In this document: piece by piece, positions 34,642-43,268 of the stretch | Layout of the letters: each line of letters opens with the position of its first letter | How positions within the stretch are numbered: the stretch's first letter is position 1 | Origin: Flammeovirgaceae bacterium | Lineage (GTDB): Bacteria > Bacteroidota > Bacteroidia > Cytophagales > Cyclobacteriaceae | DNA: 64,000 nucleotides | Direction: 5' to 3' | NCBI GenBank assembly: GCA_021298015.1 | Contig: JAJTGY010000014.1 | Span: 1 to 64,000, forward strand | Made by a program: the position numbers and the translations under genes | The notes under the pieces: model-generated | The model's database searches: none | The model's input: the letters and a program-made list of their open reading frames with translations, nothing else | What the model was told of the DNA's origin: nothing

Positions 34642-36150
34642 CTACGGCTTAGCCGGTTTTTTCTTTTTATCAAATAGTCCTTTTTGTAGCTCGATGTTTG
34701 CCTTACCCTTTGCAGACAAAACAAGCTGAATGTCAGTGGTGGTGATCAGGGACGAATAGAAATTTACATCCAGCTCATCGAAATTCAGATCCATTTTCTT
34801 GCCGAGTTTTCCTTTCTCCACGCCTTTATTGATAAGTTCAGGTATCCTGGAAAACAGATTTTCGATCGGTATCGACAGGTAGGGGCGGAGCCGGTCAATG
34901 ATCACATCGTGCCCCAGCCAGGCTGCCGCACTCAATAGACTTTCCTCCGAATTAAGGTCGAACCTAAAGTTTTCAATTACAATCTTCTTCTCCAGTGAAT
35001 CAAATCCAATGGTTCCTTTTAGGAATACATTGGCCTTCAGGTCTCCGCGAAGCTCAATGCCGATAGCCAATCCGTTCGGAGTGCCATATAGGTCACAGGC
35101 TTCTATTCGAACACGCCTGCTGCCAAAATCAAACGAAAGTGTATCAACCGCCTGATTAATGACAGAGTTTAGTAGCTCGAATGGTAGGGTCACCAATGCG
35201 TAAGCATGCAGGTTTTGGCCGTGTTCCACCTGCCGTTTGAGGTTGGGCAGTGCACGGGGCTTGGTCAGTGAAGCTGCGGAATCAAGCACCGTGTGCAGCC
35301 GCGCATTCAGTCGCGCTTCAATCATCAGGGTGTCTTCCGACCGGGAAGATAGTCTGCCGTCAATATCGGTGGCGTCCATTTGTAGCCATACGGGCACGGC
35401 CTTCCGGTTGATCCGAATGGGTTTTTGAATATCGCCCCAGAGTTTTTCAATCGACTGACGAATCTTGGTGATTTCTCCTGCCGACTCATCAAGCTTAGCC
35501 ACAAGCTTATCTTTATTGTTATTCAAAGCCTTCTCAATGGCGCCTCGTAAGTTGATCTTGATTCCAGCTACATTCAACTTGGGCTCCTCCACCCATTCAA
35601 TTTTTCGCAATTCCGTTTGAGGTGCCAGGTTCCAGTCATCCTTAAGGTAAAGGTTGGAAAACATGGTGATAATGAGTTTTGCCCGAACAGCTTTCTTATT
35701 CCGCACGCGTATACCTGCGACTTTACTATTGACAAACCCCTCAATTTTGACTGGAATTTTGTAGGTAATACCCCGGTCACCGTCATATTTCAACCTAACC
35801 GGCTGAAATCGGGAGATGTTCAGGTGAAGACTATCGTTGTTATTCGAAATAGCCAAATGGGCCTCAATGATTTTGGCCTGCAGTTTTTCATTGATCATAT
35901 TTTCCAGTTCCTTCACGGGGTAGTAGATGGGAACATGTAGTTCTGAAACCGGGAAAGCCAGGGTGGAGTCAAGCGCGATTTGCTCGGGGGCCGGGGAAGC
36001 AATCTTTTTCCCGCAGCAAGCCAAGAGCCATGCGAGTACGCATAAACTGGATATGATGGAGAACTTGATTTGAAAGGCGGCAGTTGTTTGGGCATACCGG
36101 AACAAACAAGAGGAGGTACGGGGCAATGAAGTGTTGAAAATCGGGATCAT
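34642..36150 (-). CDS. DUF4403 lipoprotein
   Basis: 502 residues from ATG 36150 (an in-frame TTG at 36180 is the only longer start). A hydrophobic stretch (FSIISSLCVLAWLLACCGKK) with a lipobox precedes about 450 residues of alternating strands, typical of the DUF4403 family of large Bacteroidetes envelope proteins. Tandem structural units appear, e.g. VPIYYPVKELENMINEKLQA near the start and LVTLPFELLNSVINQAVDTL in the middle. These proteins look like lipid-binding tubular or BPI-like folds, but that is an inference. It follows the DUF2490 gene by 10 bases and precedes the DASS gene by 3. Confidence 0.8.
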   Translation of the reverse strand: MIPIFNTSLPRTSSCLFRYAQTTAAFQIKFSIISSLCVLAWLLACCGKKIASPAPEQIALDSTLAFPVSELHVPIYYPVKELENMINEKLQAKIIEAHLAISNNNDSLHLNISRFQPVRLKYDGDRGITYKIPVKIEGFVNSKVAGIRVRNKKAVRAKLIITMFSNLYLKDDWNLAPQTELRKIEWVEEPKLNVAGIKINLRGAIEKALNNNKDKLVAKLDESAGEITKIRQSIEKLWGDIQKPIRINRKAVPVWLQMDATDIDGRLSSRSEDTLMIEARLNARLHTVLDSAASLTKPRALPNLKRQVEHGQNLHAYALVTLPFELLNSVINQAVDTLSFDFGSRRVRIEACDLYGTPNGLAIGIELRGDLKANVFLKGTIGFDSLEKKIVIENFRFDLNSEESLLSAAAWLGHDVIIDRLRPYLSIPIENLFSRIPELINKGVEKGKLGKKMDLNFDELDVNFYSSLITTTDIQLVLSAKGKANIELQKGLFDKKKKPAKP

Positions 36151-36160
36151 GCTTTGAGGT

Positions 36161-36910
36161 TTAGTCTGGCGATGATGCAACAGTTTTGGCAGGGTTCAGG
36201 AACATTTTATACTTGATCTGGATCACATTGTCGGCTCCGGTAAACGTGCCGTCAATTTCGTTTCTCGCATTTTGGAGGGTGTAACCTAAATCAACACGGT
36301 GTTTATAGGTGAACCGGTAACCCACCCCAAGGCGGGCTCGCCTTCGGTTGGCAAAGCGCTCTTCTACTTGCTGATCAAATACGGTGAACTCCTCATAGTC
36401 GGCAAACAGGTACCAGAGTTTATCGGTAAACAGATTGGGCCCGTTAATGCTGTAGAACATTTCTATCCGAAACCGGGAGCGATTACTGGATGTCCGGTCA
36501 CCGGTCTCTAGGTTCTTCAAGCTTCGGGGTTGATATCTCAGCACGATTCGCGTATCCAGTTTTTTTCCCTGGGTAATAAAAAAGCGTCCTCCCACCATGG
36601 GAGCGATTTCGATGGTACTGGCATCCTCGGTCTGGTTGGTGTAGGCAAAGCCTAATTCGCTCACCAGGTCCAGCCATCTGACCAACGACATTTCGAACGT
36701 GGGGCTGATGGCCAGGCTTCGCCACTTGTTGTCAGGGTTCAACAGCGTTGAATACGAAGTGGTATTCTCCAGCAGATAACGCCCTCCGAAAGGATAGGAT
36801 AGCTGAAACTCAAGCCAGAGTTGCTCATCGCGCTGCGCCCAACACGGGAAAATAACAGTCACGCGCAGGAAAAAGATGGCGGCAACTCGTTTGACTATTG
36901 ATCGAAACAT
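36161..36910 (-). CDS. DUF2490 outer-membrane beta-barrel protein
   Basis: 249 residues. Signal peptide ending in WAQ, then QLWLEFQLSYPFGGRYLLEN and a series of amphipathic strands (e.g. ARLGVGYRFTYKHRVDLGYT), typical of DUF2490, a small outer-membrane barrel family. It is a paralogue of the gene at 58625-59377 (same start QLWFEYMLNYPF and end ..IRxxxxxFL). It follows a porin gene remnant and precedes DUF4403, suggesting a small envelope operon. Function unknown. Confidence 0.82.
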   Translation of the reverse strand: MFRSIVKRVAAIFFLRVTVIFPCWAQRDEQLWLEFQLSYPFGGRYLLENTTSYSTLLNPDNKWRSLAISPTFEMSLVRWLDLVSELGFAYTNQTEDASTIEIAPMVGGRFFITQGKKLDTRIVLRYQPRSLKNLETGDRTSSNRSRFRIEMFYSINGPNLFTDKLWYLFADYEEFTVFDQQVEERFANRRRARLGVGYRFTYKHRVDLGYTLQNARNEIDGTFTGADNVIQIKYKMFLNPAKTVASSPD

Positions 36911-37029
36911 CTTTCAACTATTGAATATTCACCATCCGACCTATGCCGGTTGCTTTTGGGCTTTGGAAGTAGCCTTGCGGATTTGAACGGTTGTTCACCT
37001 ACGGGTTTAGGCAGCATTTAAATACAGAT

Positions 37030-37272
37030 TCAGAGCAAAGAAACTTGAATTCGCGCCTGAAAAAAACAGGTAGTTCCTTTCAGGTTGAATCGATCCAATA
37101 CCCCCACAGGCACAAAGCCATAAATGGCCGTGGCCGCATAGTAGGGACTTGACTCTCCGGTAATCAGGTAGCTGGCAAAAAATTCACTTCCGTTAAAAAC
37201 GGGGTTGTTCTCCTCGGGGGAGTGAAAACGATGCGAATAAATTTCAGTTCCCAGCAGCCCGGGACCGGAGGT
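37030..37272 (-). pseudogene. Fragment of a phosphate-selective-porin-like gene
   Basis: An 81-codon open stretch, without a start codon, between TAA at 37273 and TGA at 37030. It reads LLGTEIYSHRFHSPEENNPV and then FNGSEFFASYLITGESSPYY followed by AATAIYGFVPV. In OprO/OprP-type porins a segment G-x-Y-x-x-A-S-Y-x-L-TGE-x-x-PY precedes G-x-F-x-R-V-K-P, and the order here is the same. It therefore looks like the 3' half of a porin gene whose 5' part is gone. It lies just downstream of the intact porin gene at 37338-38555. The 37000-37337 gap holds nothing else except an inverted repeat. Confidence 0.5.
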
Positions 37273-37281
37273 TTAGGCCAT

Positions 37282-37315
37282 CGGATAGCAAACAGGTAAC
37301 CCTGTTTGCTATCCG
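37282..37315. terminator. Perfect 15-bp hairpin after the porin gene
   Basis: CGGATAGCAAACAGG (37282-37296) and CCTGTTTGCTATCCG (37301-37315) with loop TAAC. It lies 22 bases beyond the stop of the minus-strand porin gene and before the porin fragment, so termination of the aspartase-porin transcript is likely. No T-run follows on the minus strand. Confidence 0.6.
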
Positions 37316-37337
37316 CTTTGCCGAGTCAAGCGCCCCG

Positions 37338-38555
37338 TTAGAAGATGCCCATTGGTGAAATGAATCCAACCGTAAACCGTCCGGTAGTATAATCCACGGC
37401 ACCAAAGCGGGATTTGGCGTAATCCGAGTAATCATAGCTTCTGCCTACCCAGTTCGCAAAAAACTTGATATTCAGATCACTCCAGGGATAATACTCGACA
37501 GCCGGAATAAATCCCCAGGCATTGCGAATGTGTTCTTCACCCGTTGTATTGGCCGGATCGTTAAAGCTATTTTTCCAGTTGGCCACGTCCAGCATGGCTA
37601 CCATGGTAAGATGAACTTTATCACTTACCTTGTACCGAAGGTTAATCCAGTGGCCGACATACAAGGTATTGGCCACCGAATAATCGTAGAGACCACTGGC
37701 CTTTATGGTTTCACTCACAATACTCGTTCTATCCAGCTCTTCATCACTCAACTTGAAATCATAGATGAATCTGAATTTGCCGAAATTAAACTCGTTACCT
37801 AAGGCGATGTAGTTCATGTTGGCAGCATTACCATTGGCATCCTGTGCTTCATTAAACAAGGAGTAAGACCAGATGGTGTTTATTTTTCCATCCAATAACC
37901 GGCCGCGCCAGTTCGCTACAAAAGCCAATGGCGCTTTGGATTCGGTAAAATTGGGTTGAGTGGCACCGTACAATTCATCGAATGATTTCGTTCGGGAATC
38001 CAATACCTGGAACGTCCACTGATTTTTCGTGCTGGGGGTGAAGGTAAAGCCGACCCCGGTAAGAAAGTTGTCAGCATACTCGACAATATCCGAGTATTCA
38101 TAAATATCAATCGGATTCCAGTCAAATTCCCAGGCACCCCAGTCCGCACACATCTTACCGGCCGAAACGCTCCACTTGTCAGATACATTCACACGGATAT
38201 AGGCCATGTCTACCGATCGGCTGAGGTTATCTATCGACTCGGAAGTTTGCGCCCGTGTATAGCGATCGCGAAACCGGAAGAATACTTTATCGGTCACGTT
38301 TCCGCGAAACTCCAGGCGGAACTGCTCATTTCTGAAACGCGACTGGCTATACTCGCCATCCACGAATTCATTGCGAAAGGCAAAGTTCATGTTGGCAATC
38401 ATGCTCATGTTTTTCAGTAACCCTTGCTTCGTTTCCGGAATCAGGGTTTTGTAATAGGTGGTATCGCCTATTTGCCGCTCCTGTTTTTGTGCCCATGCCA
38501 GGGATGGTAAAAGGAGAAGCACCAAGATCCATTTCGAATTTATGATTGATTTCAT
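37338..38555 (-). CDS. Outer-membrane porin (phosphate-selective porin O/P-like)
   Basis: 405 residues from ATG 38555 (the open frame to 38579 begins at GTG). Signal peptide MKSIINSKWILVLLLLPSLA then WAQ. Sixteen or so amphipathic strands; segments such as RLEFRGNVTDKVFFRFRDRY and AYIRVNVSDKWSVSAGKMCA are typical of porin O/P-type barrels in Bacteroidetes. C-terminus ends ...GFISPMGIF with terminal Phe. It lies 28 bases downstream of the secreted aspartase, which suggests that it lets asparagine, aspartate or C4 acids through the outer membrane; substrate not provable from sequence. Confidence 0.82.
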   Translation of the reverse strand: MKSIINSKWILVLLLLPSLAWAQKQERQIGDTTYYKTLIPETKQGLLKNMSMIANMNFAFRNEFVDGEYSQSRFRNEQFRLEFRGNVTDKVFFRFRDRYTRAQTSESIDNLSRSVDMAYIRVNVSDKWSVSAGKMCADWGAWEFDWNPIDIYEYSDIVEYADNFLTGVGFTFTPSTKNQWTFQVLDSRTKSFDELYGATQPNFTESKAPLAFVANWRGRLLDGKINTIWSYSLFNEAQDANGNAANMNYIALGNEFNFGKFRFIYDFKLSDEELDRTSIVSETIKASGLYDYSVANTLYVGHWINLRYKVSDKVHLTMVAMLDVANWKNSFNDPANTTGEEHIRNAWGFIPAVEYYPWSDLNIKFFANWVGRSYDYSDYAKSRFGAVDYTTGRFTVGFISPMGIF

Positions 38556-38583
38556 ACGTGTAGTCTTTTGCAGCAGCACATCT

Positions 38584-40071
38584 TTAGTTTTTCTGCCCGG
38601 TCAATGTGACCGGATCTAACAGATTCTTGATCTGATCTTCGGTCAGGATTTTTTTCTCCCGGATCAACTCAAGAATTCCTTTTCCACTTTGCAAAGCTTC
38701 TTTTGCCAGTTCGGTTGTTTTTTCATACCCGAGAACAGGGTTAAGAGCCGTTACAATCCCCACTGTGGTTTCCATGTAGCGTTTCAGCACGGCTTCATTG
38801 GCTGTAACGCCAGCAATGTTTTTGCCGAACAGGGGCATCACTTTAAAGAGGAGGGCTTGCGACTCCATAATGGCTGTCGCCACCACGGGTTCATAGGCAT
38901 TCAACTGGAGTAGGCCGTCCCTTGAAGCAATCGTAACCGTGGCATCATTTCCCATCACCTTATAGCATACCTGGTTCATGACTTCGGGCATTACGGGATT
39001 AACTTTACCGGGCATAATCGAGGAGCCGGGCTGCAGGGCGGGTAAATTGATTTCAAAAATGCCGTTGCGCGGGCCGGAGGCCAGGAATATCAAGTCGCTG
39101 CTGATCTTAGACAAGGTAACCGCCAGATTTTTGTACGCGGACGAAAACATGACGAACCCCTGCATACTGCTGGTGGCCGCGATCAGGTCTTTCGGTCCAA
39201 CGATTGGTTTACCCGTGAGTTTGGCAAGATGAGCCACGCATTTCTCTGCATACCCCGGGCTTGCCGTCAAACCCGTGCCGATAGCGGTGGCACCCATGTT
39301 CACTTCGTACAGATACGCTTCGGACTTGCGGAGCGCCTCAATAGCGGCATCGATTTGTGAACCAAAGGCGTGAAACTCCTGGCCCAGTGTCATCGGCACC
39401 GCATCCTGTCCTTCGGTGCGCCCCATTTTCACCAAATTCTTGAATTCATCACCTTTTTTATGAAAAACCTGAGCGAGCAGTTCAGCTTCCTTCACCATTT
39501 TATCATTGTGCAACAACAACGCAATGTGGATGGCGGTCGGATACACATCGTTAGTGGATTGACCCATATTCAGATCATCATGCGGTTCAATAAACTGGTA
39601 TTCACCTTTTTTATGACCACTCATCTCCAGCGCGATGTTAGCCAGCACTTCATTGGCGTTCATATTGGCCGAGGTGCCGGCACCACCCTGATACAAATCG
39701 GTTAAGAACTGGTCGTGGTATTTCCCATCGATTACGGCCTGGCAGGCTTTTTCGATAGCGGCCAGTTTTTCCGGTTTCATTCTTCCTACCTCCGTATTGG
39801 CACGGGCAGCCGCCAGTTTAACGATGGCGTAGGCCTTAACGTAGTCCGGGTAGAAATTTGTTTTTACTCCGCTAATGGGGAAGTTCTCCAACGCGCGAAG
39901 CGTTTGGACCCCATAGTAAGCTTCAAAAGGAATTTGTTTTTCGCCCAGCAGATCTTTCTCCACGCGGAACTGTGGTGTCTGTTCAGCCGGTTTTTTCTTT
40001 TGCGCCTCTGTAGAATGAATGCATAGCATTACCAGTAGTGCTATTGCCATGCTAACTCTTACTTTTTTCAT
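38584..40071 (-). CDS. aspA: Aspartate ammonia-lyase with signal peptide (periplasmic aspartase)
   Basis: Converts L-aspartate to fumarate and ammonia. 495 residues. The enzyme core has GGAGTSANMNANEVLANIAL near residue 130, QSTNDVYPTAIHIA near 173 and the signature GSSIMPGKVNPVMPE at about 349, which distinguishes aspartase from fumarase. Unlike usual cytoplasmic aspartases it begins with a strong signal peptide (MKKVRVSMAIALLVMLCIHS, then TEAQ), so export is likely. Upstream on the same strand is a secreted asparaginase; downstream a porin. The gap to asparaginase (40072-40170) contains a short repeat. Location should be confirmed, but the signal is unambiguous in composition. Confidence 0.93.
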   Translation of the reverse strand: MKKVRVSMAIALLVMLCIHSTEAQKKKPAEQTPQFRVEKDLLGEKQIPFEAYYGVQTLRALENFPISGVKTNFYPDYVKAYAIVKLAAARANTEVGRMKPEKLAAIEKACQAVIDGKYHDQFLTDLYQGGAGTSANMNANEVLANIALEMSGHKKGEYQFIEPHDDLNMGQSTNDVYPTAIHIALLLHNDKMVKEAELLAQVFHKKGDEFKNLVKMGRTEGQDAVPMTLGQEFHAFGSQIDAAIEALRKSEAYLYEVNMGATAIGTGLTASPGYAEKCVAHLAKLTGKPIVGPKDLIAATSSMQGFVMFSSAYKNLAVTLSKISSDLIFLASGPRNGIFEINLPALQPGSSIMPGKVNPVMPEVMNQVCYKVMGNDATVTIASRDGLLQLNAYEPVVATAIMESQALLFKVMPLFGKNIAGVTANEAVLKRYMETTVGIVTALNPVLGYEKTTELAKEALQSGKGILELIREKKILTEDQIKNLLDPVTLTGQKN

Positions 40072-40093
40072 ATCAACTTATTAATTCGGTATG

Positions 40094-40163
40094 GTTGTTA
40101 GTTGTTAGTTGTTAGTTGGTGATTGATTGTATGGTCGAACAACTACCAACCAACAACTATCAA
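40094..40163. repeat. GTTGTTA tandem repeats facing an AACAAC-rich arm
   Basis: Three copies of GTTGTTA (40094-40114), followed after about 20 bases by CAACTACCAACCAACAAC (from about 40140), which is imperfectly complementary. Could form a weak hairpin in the asparaginase-aspartase intergenic region. No function assigned. Confidence 0.55.
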
Positions 40164-40170
40164 CGATTTG

Positions 40171-41247
40171 CTAATACGTGAAGAAAATCTCCTGAAGTTG
40201 TTTCCGGTCTTTCGTCCGGGTGAGGGCCAACATCAGCAAGATTCGGGCTTTCTGAGGCGTGAGGTCATCCGAGACAATGGTTCCCAGTTCGTCATCATTG
40301 ATTTCATCGTAGAGCACAACCCGGCCTGAGGGTGCACGGCTGGCACGGCAAACCACGATACCCGCCTTTACCGCACGTTTCACGGCTTCCAGGTAGGCCT
40401 TGTTGAAATTGCCATTTCCTACTCCGGCAATCACGATGCCGTCAACCTTCTTGCTAATCAAAAAGTCGATTTGATCAGCCGGGGCATCGGCATACATGTA
40501 CACGATGTCAACTCGCGGCAACTTGGTATCGGCAGTCAATACAATGGGTTTGGGCGGATTCACTTCGCGCACTGCGGATGAATAGTATTCCACGCGACCG
40601 TCATACGCCTGTCCGATGGCTCCGGTATTGGGGGAGTCAAAGGCATTGGTTTTAGTGGTGCTCATCTTCATGACTTCGCGGCCATCGAAGATACCTTCGT
40701 TAAAACTTACCAGCACCCCACGGCCCTTGGTTTGAGGATTGATGGCAACCGTGATGGCGTCATACAGATTTTTCGGACCGTCTGCGCTGATTGCCGTGGC
40801 CGGCCGCATAGACCCCGTGAGTACTACGGGTTTGTCGGACGGAACCACTAGATCCAGAAAATACGCTGTCTCTTCCTGCGTGTCAGTGCCGTGGGTTACT
40901 ACGATCGCATCGGCTTCATTCTTGGCAAAAATTTCATTGGTGCGCATAGCCAGTTTTTTCCATATCTCAATCGTCATATCCTGACTACCGACAGATGCAA
41001 TCTGCTCTCCGCTGATATTGGCAATTTTCTTTACCGAAGGAATAGTACCGATCAGATCGTCAATCGGAATTTTTCCCGCTGTATATCCGGCCCGGTCGGC
41101 CGAAGCACCCGCGCCAGCGATTGTGCCGCCCGTGGCCAGAATGATAACCCGGGGCAGTTTACTTTGAGCTTGACCTTGACCTTGTGCCTGGGACTGCATC
41201 TGGAGCCCCCAGGACAACAGTAACAGAATGGACAGAAGCTTTTTCAT
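40171..41247 (-). CDS. ansB: L-asparaginase, type II (secreted)
   Basis: Hydrolyses asparagine to aspartate and ammonia. 358 residues with signal peptide (MKKLLSILLLLSWGLQMQSQ, then a Gln/Gly-rich AQGQGQAQ stretch). Catalytic motifs: ILATGGTIAGAGAS near residue 38 and VVTHGTDTQEETAYFLDL near 117, with both nucleophile Thr residues, and the Lys in GSMRPATAISADGPKNLYDA near 150. The C-terminal YxxxxxKxDG and Glu elements are also in place. It lies between a Dcu-type carrier and a secreted aspartase in one orientation. Type II asparaginases are periplasmic and have high affinity. Confidence 0.95.
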   Translation of the reverse strand: MKKLLSILLLLSWGLQMQSQAQGQGQAQSKLPRVIILATGGTIAGAGASADRAGYTAGKIPIDDLIGTIPSVKKIANISGEQIASVGSQDMTIEIWKKLAMRTNEIFAKNEADAIVVTHGTDTQEETAYFLDLVVPSDKPVVLTGSMRPATAISADGPKNLYDAITVAINPQTKGRGVLVSFNEGIFDGREVMKMSTTKTNAFDSPNTGAIGQAYDGRVEYYSSAVREVNPPKPIVLTADTKLPRVDIVYMYADAPADQIDFLISKKVDGIVIAGVGNGNFNKAYLEAVKRAVKAGIVVCRASRAPSGRVVLYDEINDDELGTIVSDDLTPQKARILLMLALTRTKDRKQLQEIFFTY

Positions 41248-41290
41248 AATGGTTGTTGTTTGGTTTTATAAATTGGTTTATCGCATGTGT

Positions 41291-42643
41291 TTACAAGAGG
41301 ATCGATTGCAGAAGTAAACCGGCCAACACCGAAGTTGCGGTGGTGACCAGACCGGGAAGCATAAAACTATGATTCAATACATATTTGCCGATGCGGGTGG
41401 TGCCCGTTCGGTCGAACTGAATAGCCGTAAGTAACGTGGGGTATCCGGGAATAAAGAAGTGTCCGTTGCACGCTGGAAAAATCCCTACCAGGTATGCTGG
41501 AGGTATACCCAGCGACAAACCTAGAGGCATCAGGGCTTTGGCGGTGGAGGCCTGGCTGTACAACAACATACTGAGCAGAAAGAGCGCGATGGCAAACGAC
41601 CACGGGTAGGTGGCTACGAGATCACCCAATGTTTTTTGAATGACTTCAAAATTGTTGTTCATAAAGGTGCTGCTCATCCACATCACGCCAAACACGGCTA
41701 TGGTGGCCTGGCCGGCCGATACAAACAAACTGGCTTTTGTTACGTTCGCAGCCGTGGTGTTGGCCAACAGCACAATCAACCCGGTAGCGGCCAGCATGAT
41801 CATCATAATCATGGAAGGCATCAGCACATGGCCGGCTTCATTCACGGCAAAGCCCGGGGTAAAACCCGGTTTGTTTCCAAACTCCGGCAATAGCTGTGGA
41901 GAGGAACCCAGGACCACTACCGCAACTACGGCCAATCCGAAAATGATGACTGATTTGATGGCACCGGGCGCCAAAACAAATTCTTCTTTCTTTTCGATGC
42001 CTTCCAAGTTGGCGGCAAAGGCCGGGTCCTTCAGGCGTTCCTGAAATTCAGGGTCTTCGCTTAGCTCTTTTCCACGTTTCCATACAAACAATATCCCGAT
42101 CATCACCCCGATCAGAGTCGATGGAATAGCGATCAAGAGAATGTCGGCCAATTGCACACCCTGAGCCCCCAACACGGTGAGCAGAGCAGCGGCTGCCGCT
42201 GAGACCGGACTTGCCGTAATGGCCATGTGCGCGGCCGTCACACTCATGCTCATCGCTCGCTCGGGTCGAATTCGGTTTTTGATCGCCACTTCGGCAATAA
42301 TGGGCATGATGGAGTACGAGATATGTGCGGTGCCGGCAAAGAGTACAAAGGCATACGTGATCAGCGGCCCCAGAAGTGTGATCTGCTTCGGATTTTTGCG
42401 TAAAATTTTTCCGGCCACCTGAACCAGATAAGCCATGCCGCCTGCTGCCTGCAGTGCAGCTGCTGCCGTTACAACACTCAAGATGATCAGCATCACCTCC
42501 AGCGGAGGATCAGCGGGTTGTAATCCAAACCCAAACATGAGAATGAGTAACCCGATCATACCCATAATACCCAAGCCGATACCCGACATGCGGGCGCCAA
42601 GAAAGATGCAGACAAGCAGGATGGTAAGTTCAATAAAGATCAT
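41291..42643 (-). CDS. dcuA: Dcu-type C4-dicarboxylate carrier
   Basis: 450 residues, about twelve helices, DcuA/DcuB family. Typical segments: AALQAAGGMAYLVQVAGKIL near residue 63, then FAGTAHISYSIMPIIAEVAI near 102, ITASPVSAAAAALL near 142 and FFIPGYPTLLTAIQFDRTGT near 400. DcuA/B exchange fumarate, aspartate and succinate in anaerobic bacteria. Here it precedes asparaginase by 43 bases and could export succinate or take up aspartate and fumarate. DcuA versus DcuB cannot be decided. Confidence 0.92.
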   Translation of the reverse strand: MIFIELTILLVCIFLGARMSGIGLGIMGMIGLLILMFGFGLQPADPPLEVMLIILSVVTAAAALQAAGGMAYLVQVAGKILRKNPKQITLLGPLITYAFVLFAGTAHISYSIMPIIAEVAIKNRIRPERAMSMSVTAAHMAITASPVSAAAAALLTVLGAQGVQLADILLIAIPSTLIGVMIGILFVWKRGKELSEDPEFQERLKDPAFAANLEGIEKKEEFVLAPGAIKSVIIFGLAVVAVVVLGSSPQLLPEFGNKPGFTPGFAVNEAGHVLMPSMIMMIMLAATGLIVLLANTTAANVTKASLFVSAGQATIAVFGVMWMSSTFMNNNFEVIQKTLGDLVATYPWSFAIALFLLSMLLYSQASTAKALMPLGLSLGIPPAYLVGIFPACNGHFFIPGYPTLLTAIQFDRTGTTRIGKYVLNHSFMLPGLVTTATSVLAGLLLQSILL

Positions 42644-42661
42644 AGCGGGGCGGTTTAATAA

Positions 42662-42988
42662 TTACGTGCCGGGGTCCGACATGTCAAATAGCTGGGTGTC
42701 TACGAGTTTTCCGGTGGCCGCCTCCCGATATTCGCCCAGTGCCATAAAAGCACCTTTGAGTAAATGAAATTCATGGCTGGCCGTAAAGGCATGCAGGCCT
42801 TCTTCCGATCCCCACATGGAAAACATGTGGTACAGGTTTTTTTGATAAACATCAAGAGCCAGGTTCCGGCTAATGCAGACAGACGGAAGGTTGTTGAAAA
42901 TGAACCTTATTGTTTGTTCAAATTCACGGTGCTTTCCGGGGCTGATTTCTCCGGATACCTTCAGGAAGAGCGTGTGTTTTTCATCCAT
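42662..42988 (-). CDS. Antibiotic-biosynthesis-monooxygenase-like (ABM) small protein
   Basis: 108 residues with the pattern of a dimeric alpha/beta barrel: HTLFLKVSGEISPGKHREFE at the start, a central CISRNLALDVYQKNLYHMFS and MWGSEEGLHAFTASHEFHLL, as in ABM/quinol-monooxygenase-like proteins. The usual catalytic residues are not clear. It is 18 bases upstream of the Dcu gene, so probably cotranscribed. Function in the operon unknown. Confidence 0.6.
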   Translation of the reverse strand: MDEKHTLFLKVSGEISPGKHREFEQTIRFIFNNLPSVCISRNLALDVYQKNLYHMFSMWGSEEGLHAFTASHEFHLLKGAFMALGEYREAATGKLVDTQLFDMSDPGT

Positions 42989-43268
42989 AGGTGGTAGCGT
43001 ATCAGTATTCCCTCTCTCACTTCGCTACCCAAGGAGTGTACCAATTCACCTTAATCCGGAAACTATTTCTAATGAATTGATTGATAGAACGTTGATCTTC
43101 ACCGTATCAGCAGTAGAATGGTGGTGGTGGGTAACTCGAAAATGTTGTTTCGGTACCATCACGATATTTCGTCAGTTAAACCAAGAGCTGGTGTGCCGGT
43201 GTGTGATTGGCGGGTGTTGGCTTTGGGAGATGAACGGCACCGTTTGCCAAGGGCAGCGGAGGCCCCGC
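42989..43268. other. Intergenic region between regulator and Dcu operon
   Basis: 280 bases with no gene I can support. It should contain the promoter of the minus-strand ABM-Dcu-asparaginase-aspartase genes. I looked for a sigma54 -24/-12 site (TGGCAC-N5-TTGC) on the minus strand and found only partial matches. A near-palindrome GGCACCGTTTGCC sits near 43228-43240. Confidence 0.6.

Noticed and set aside
42989-43268. A sigma54 promoter between the activator and the Dcu operon
   Set aside because: Only partial -24 or -12 matches with wrong spacing were found.
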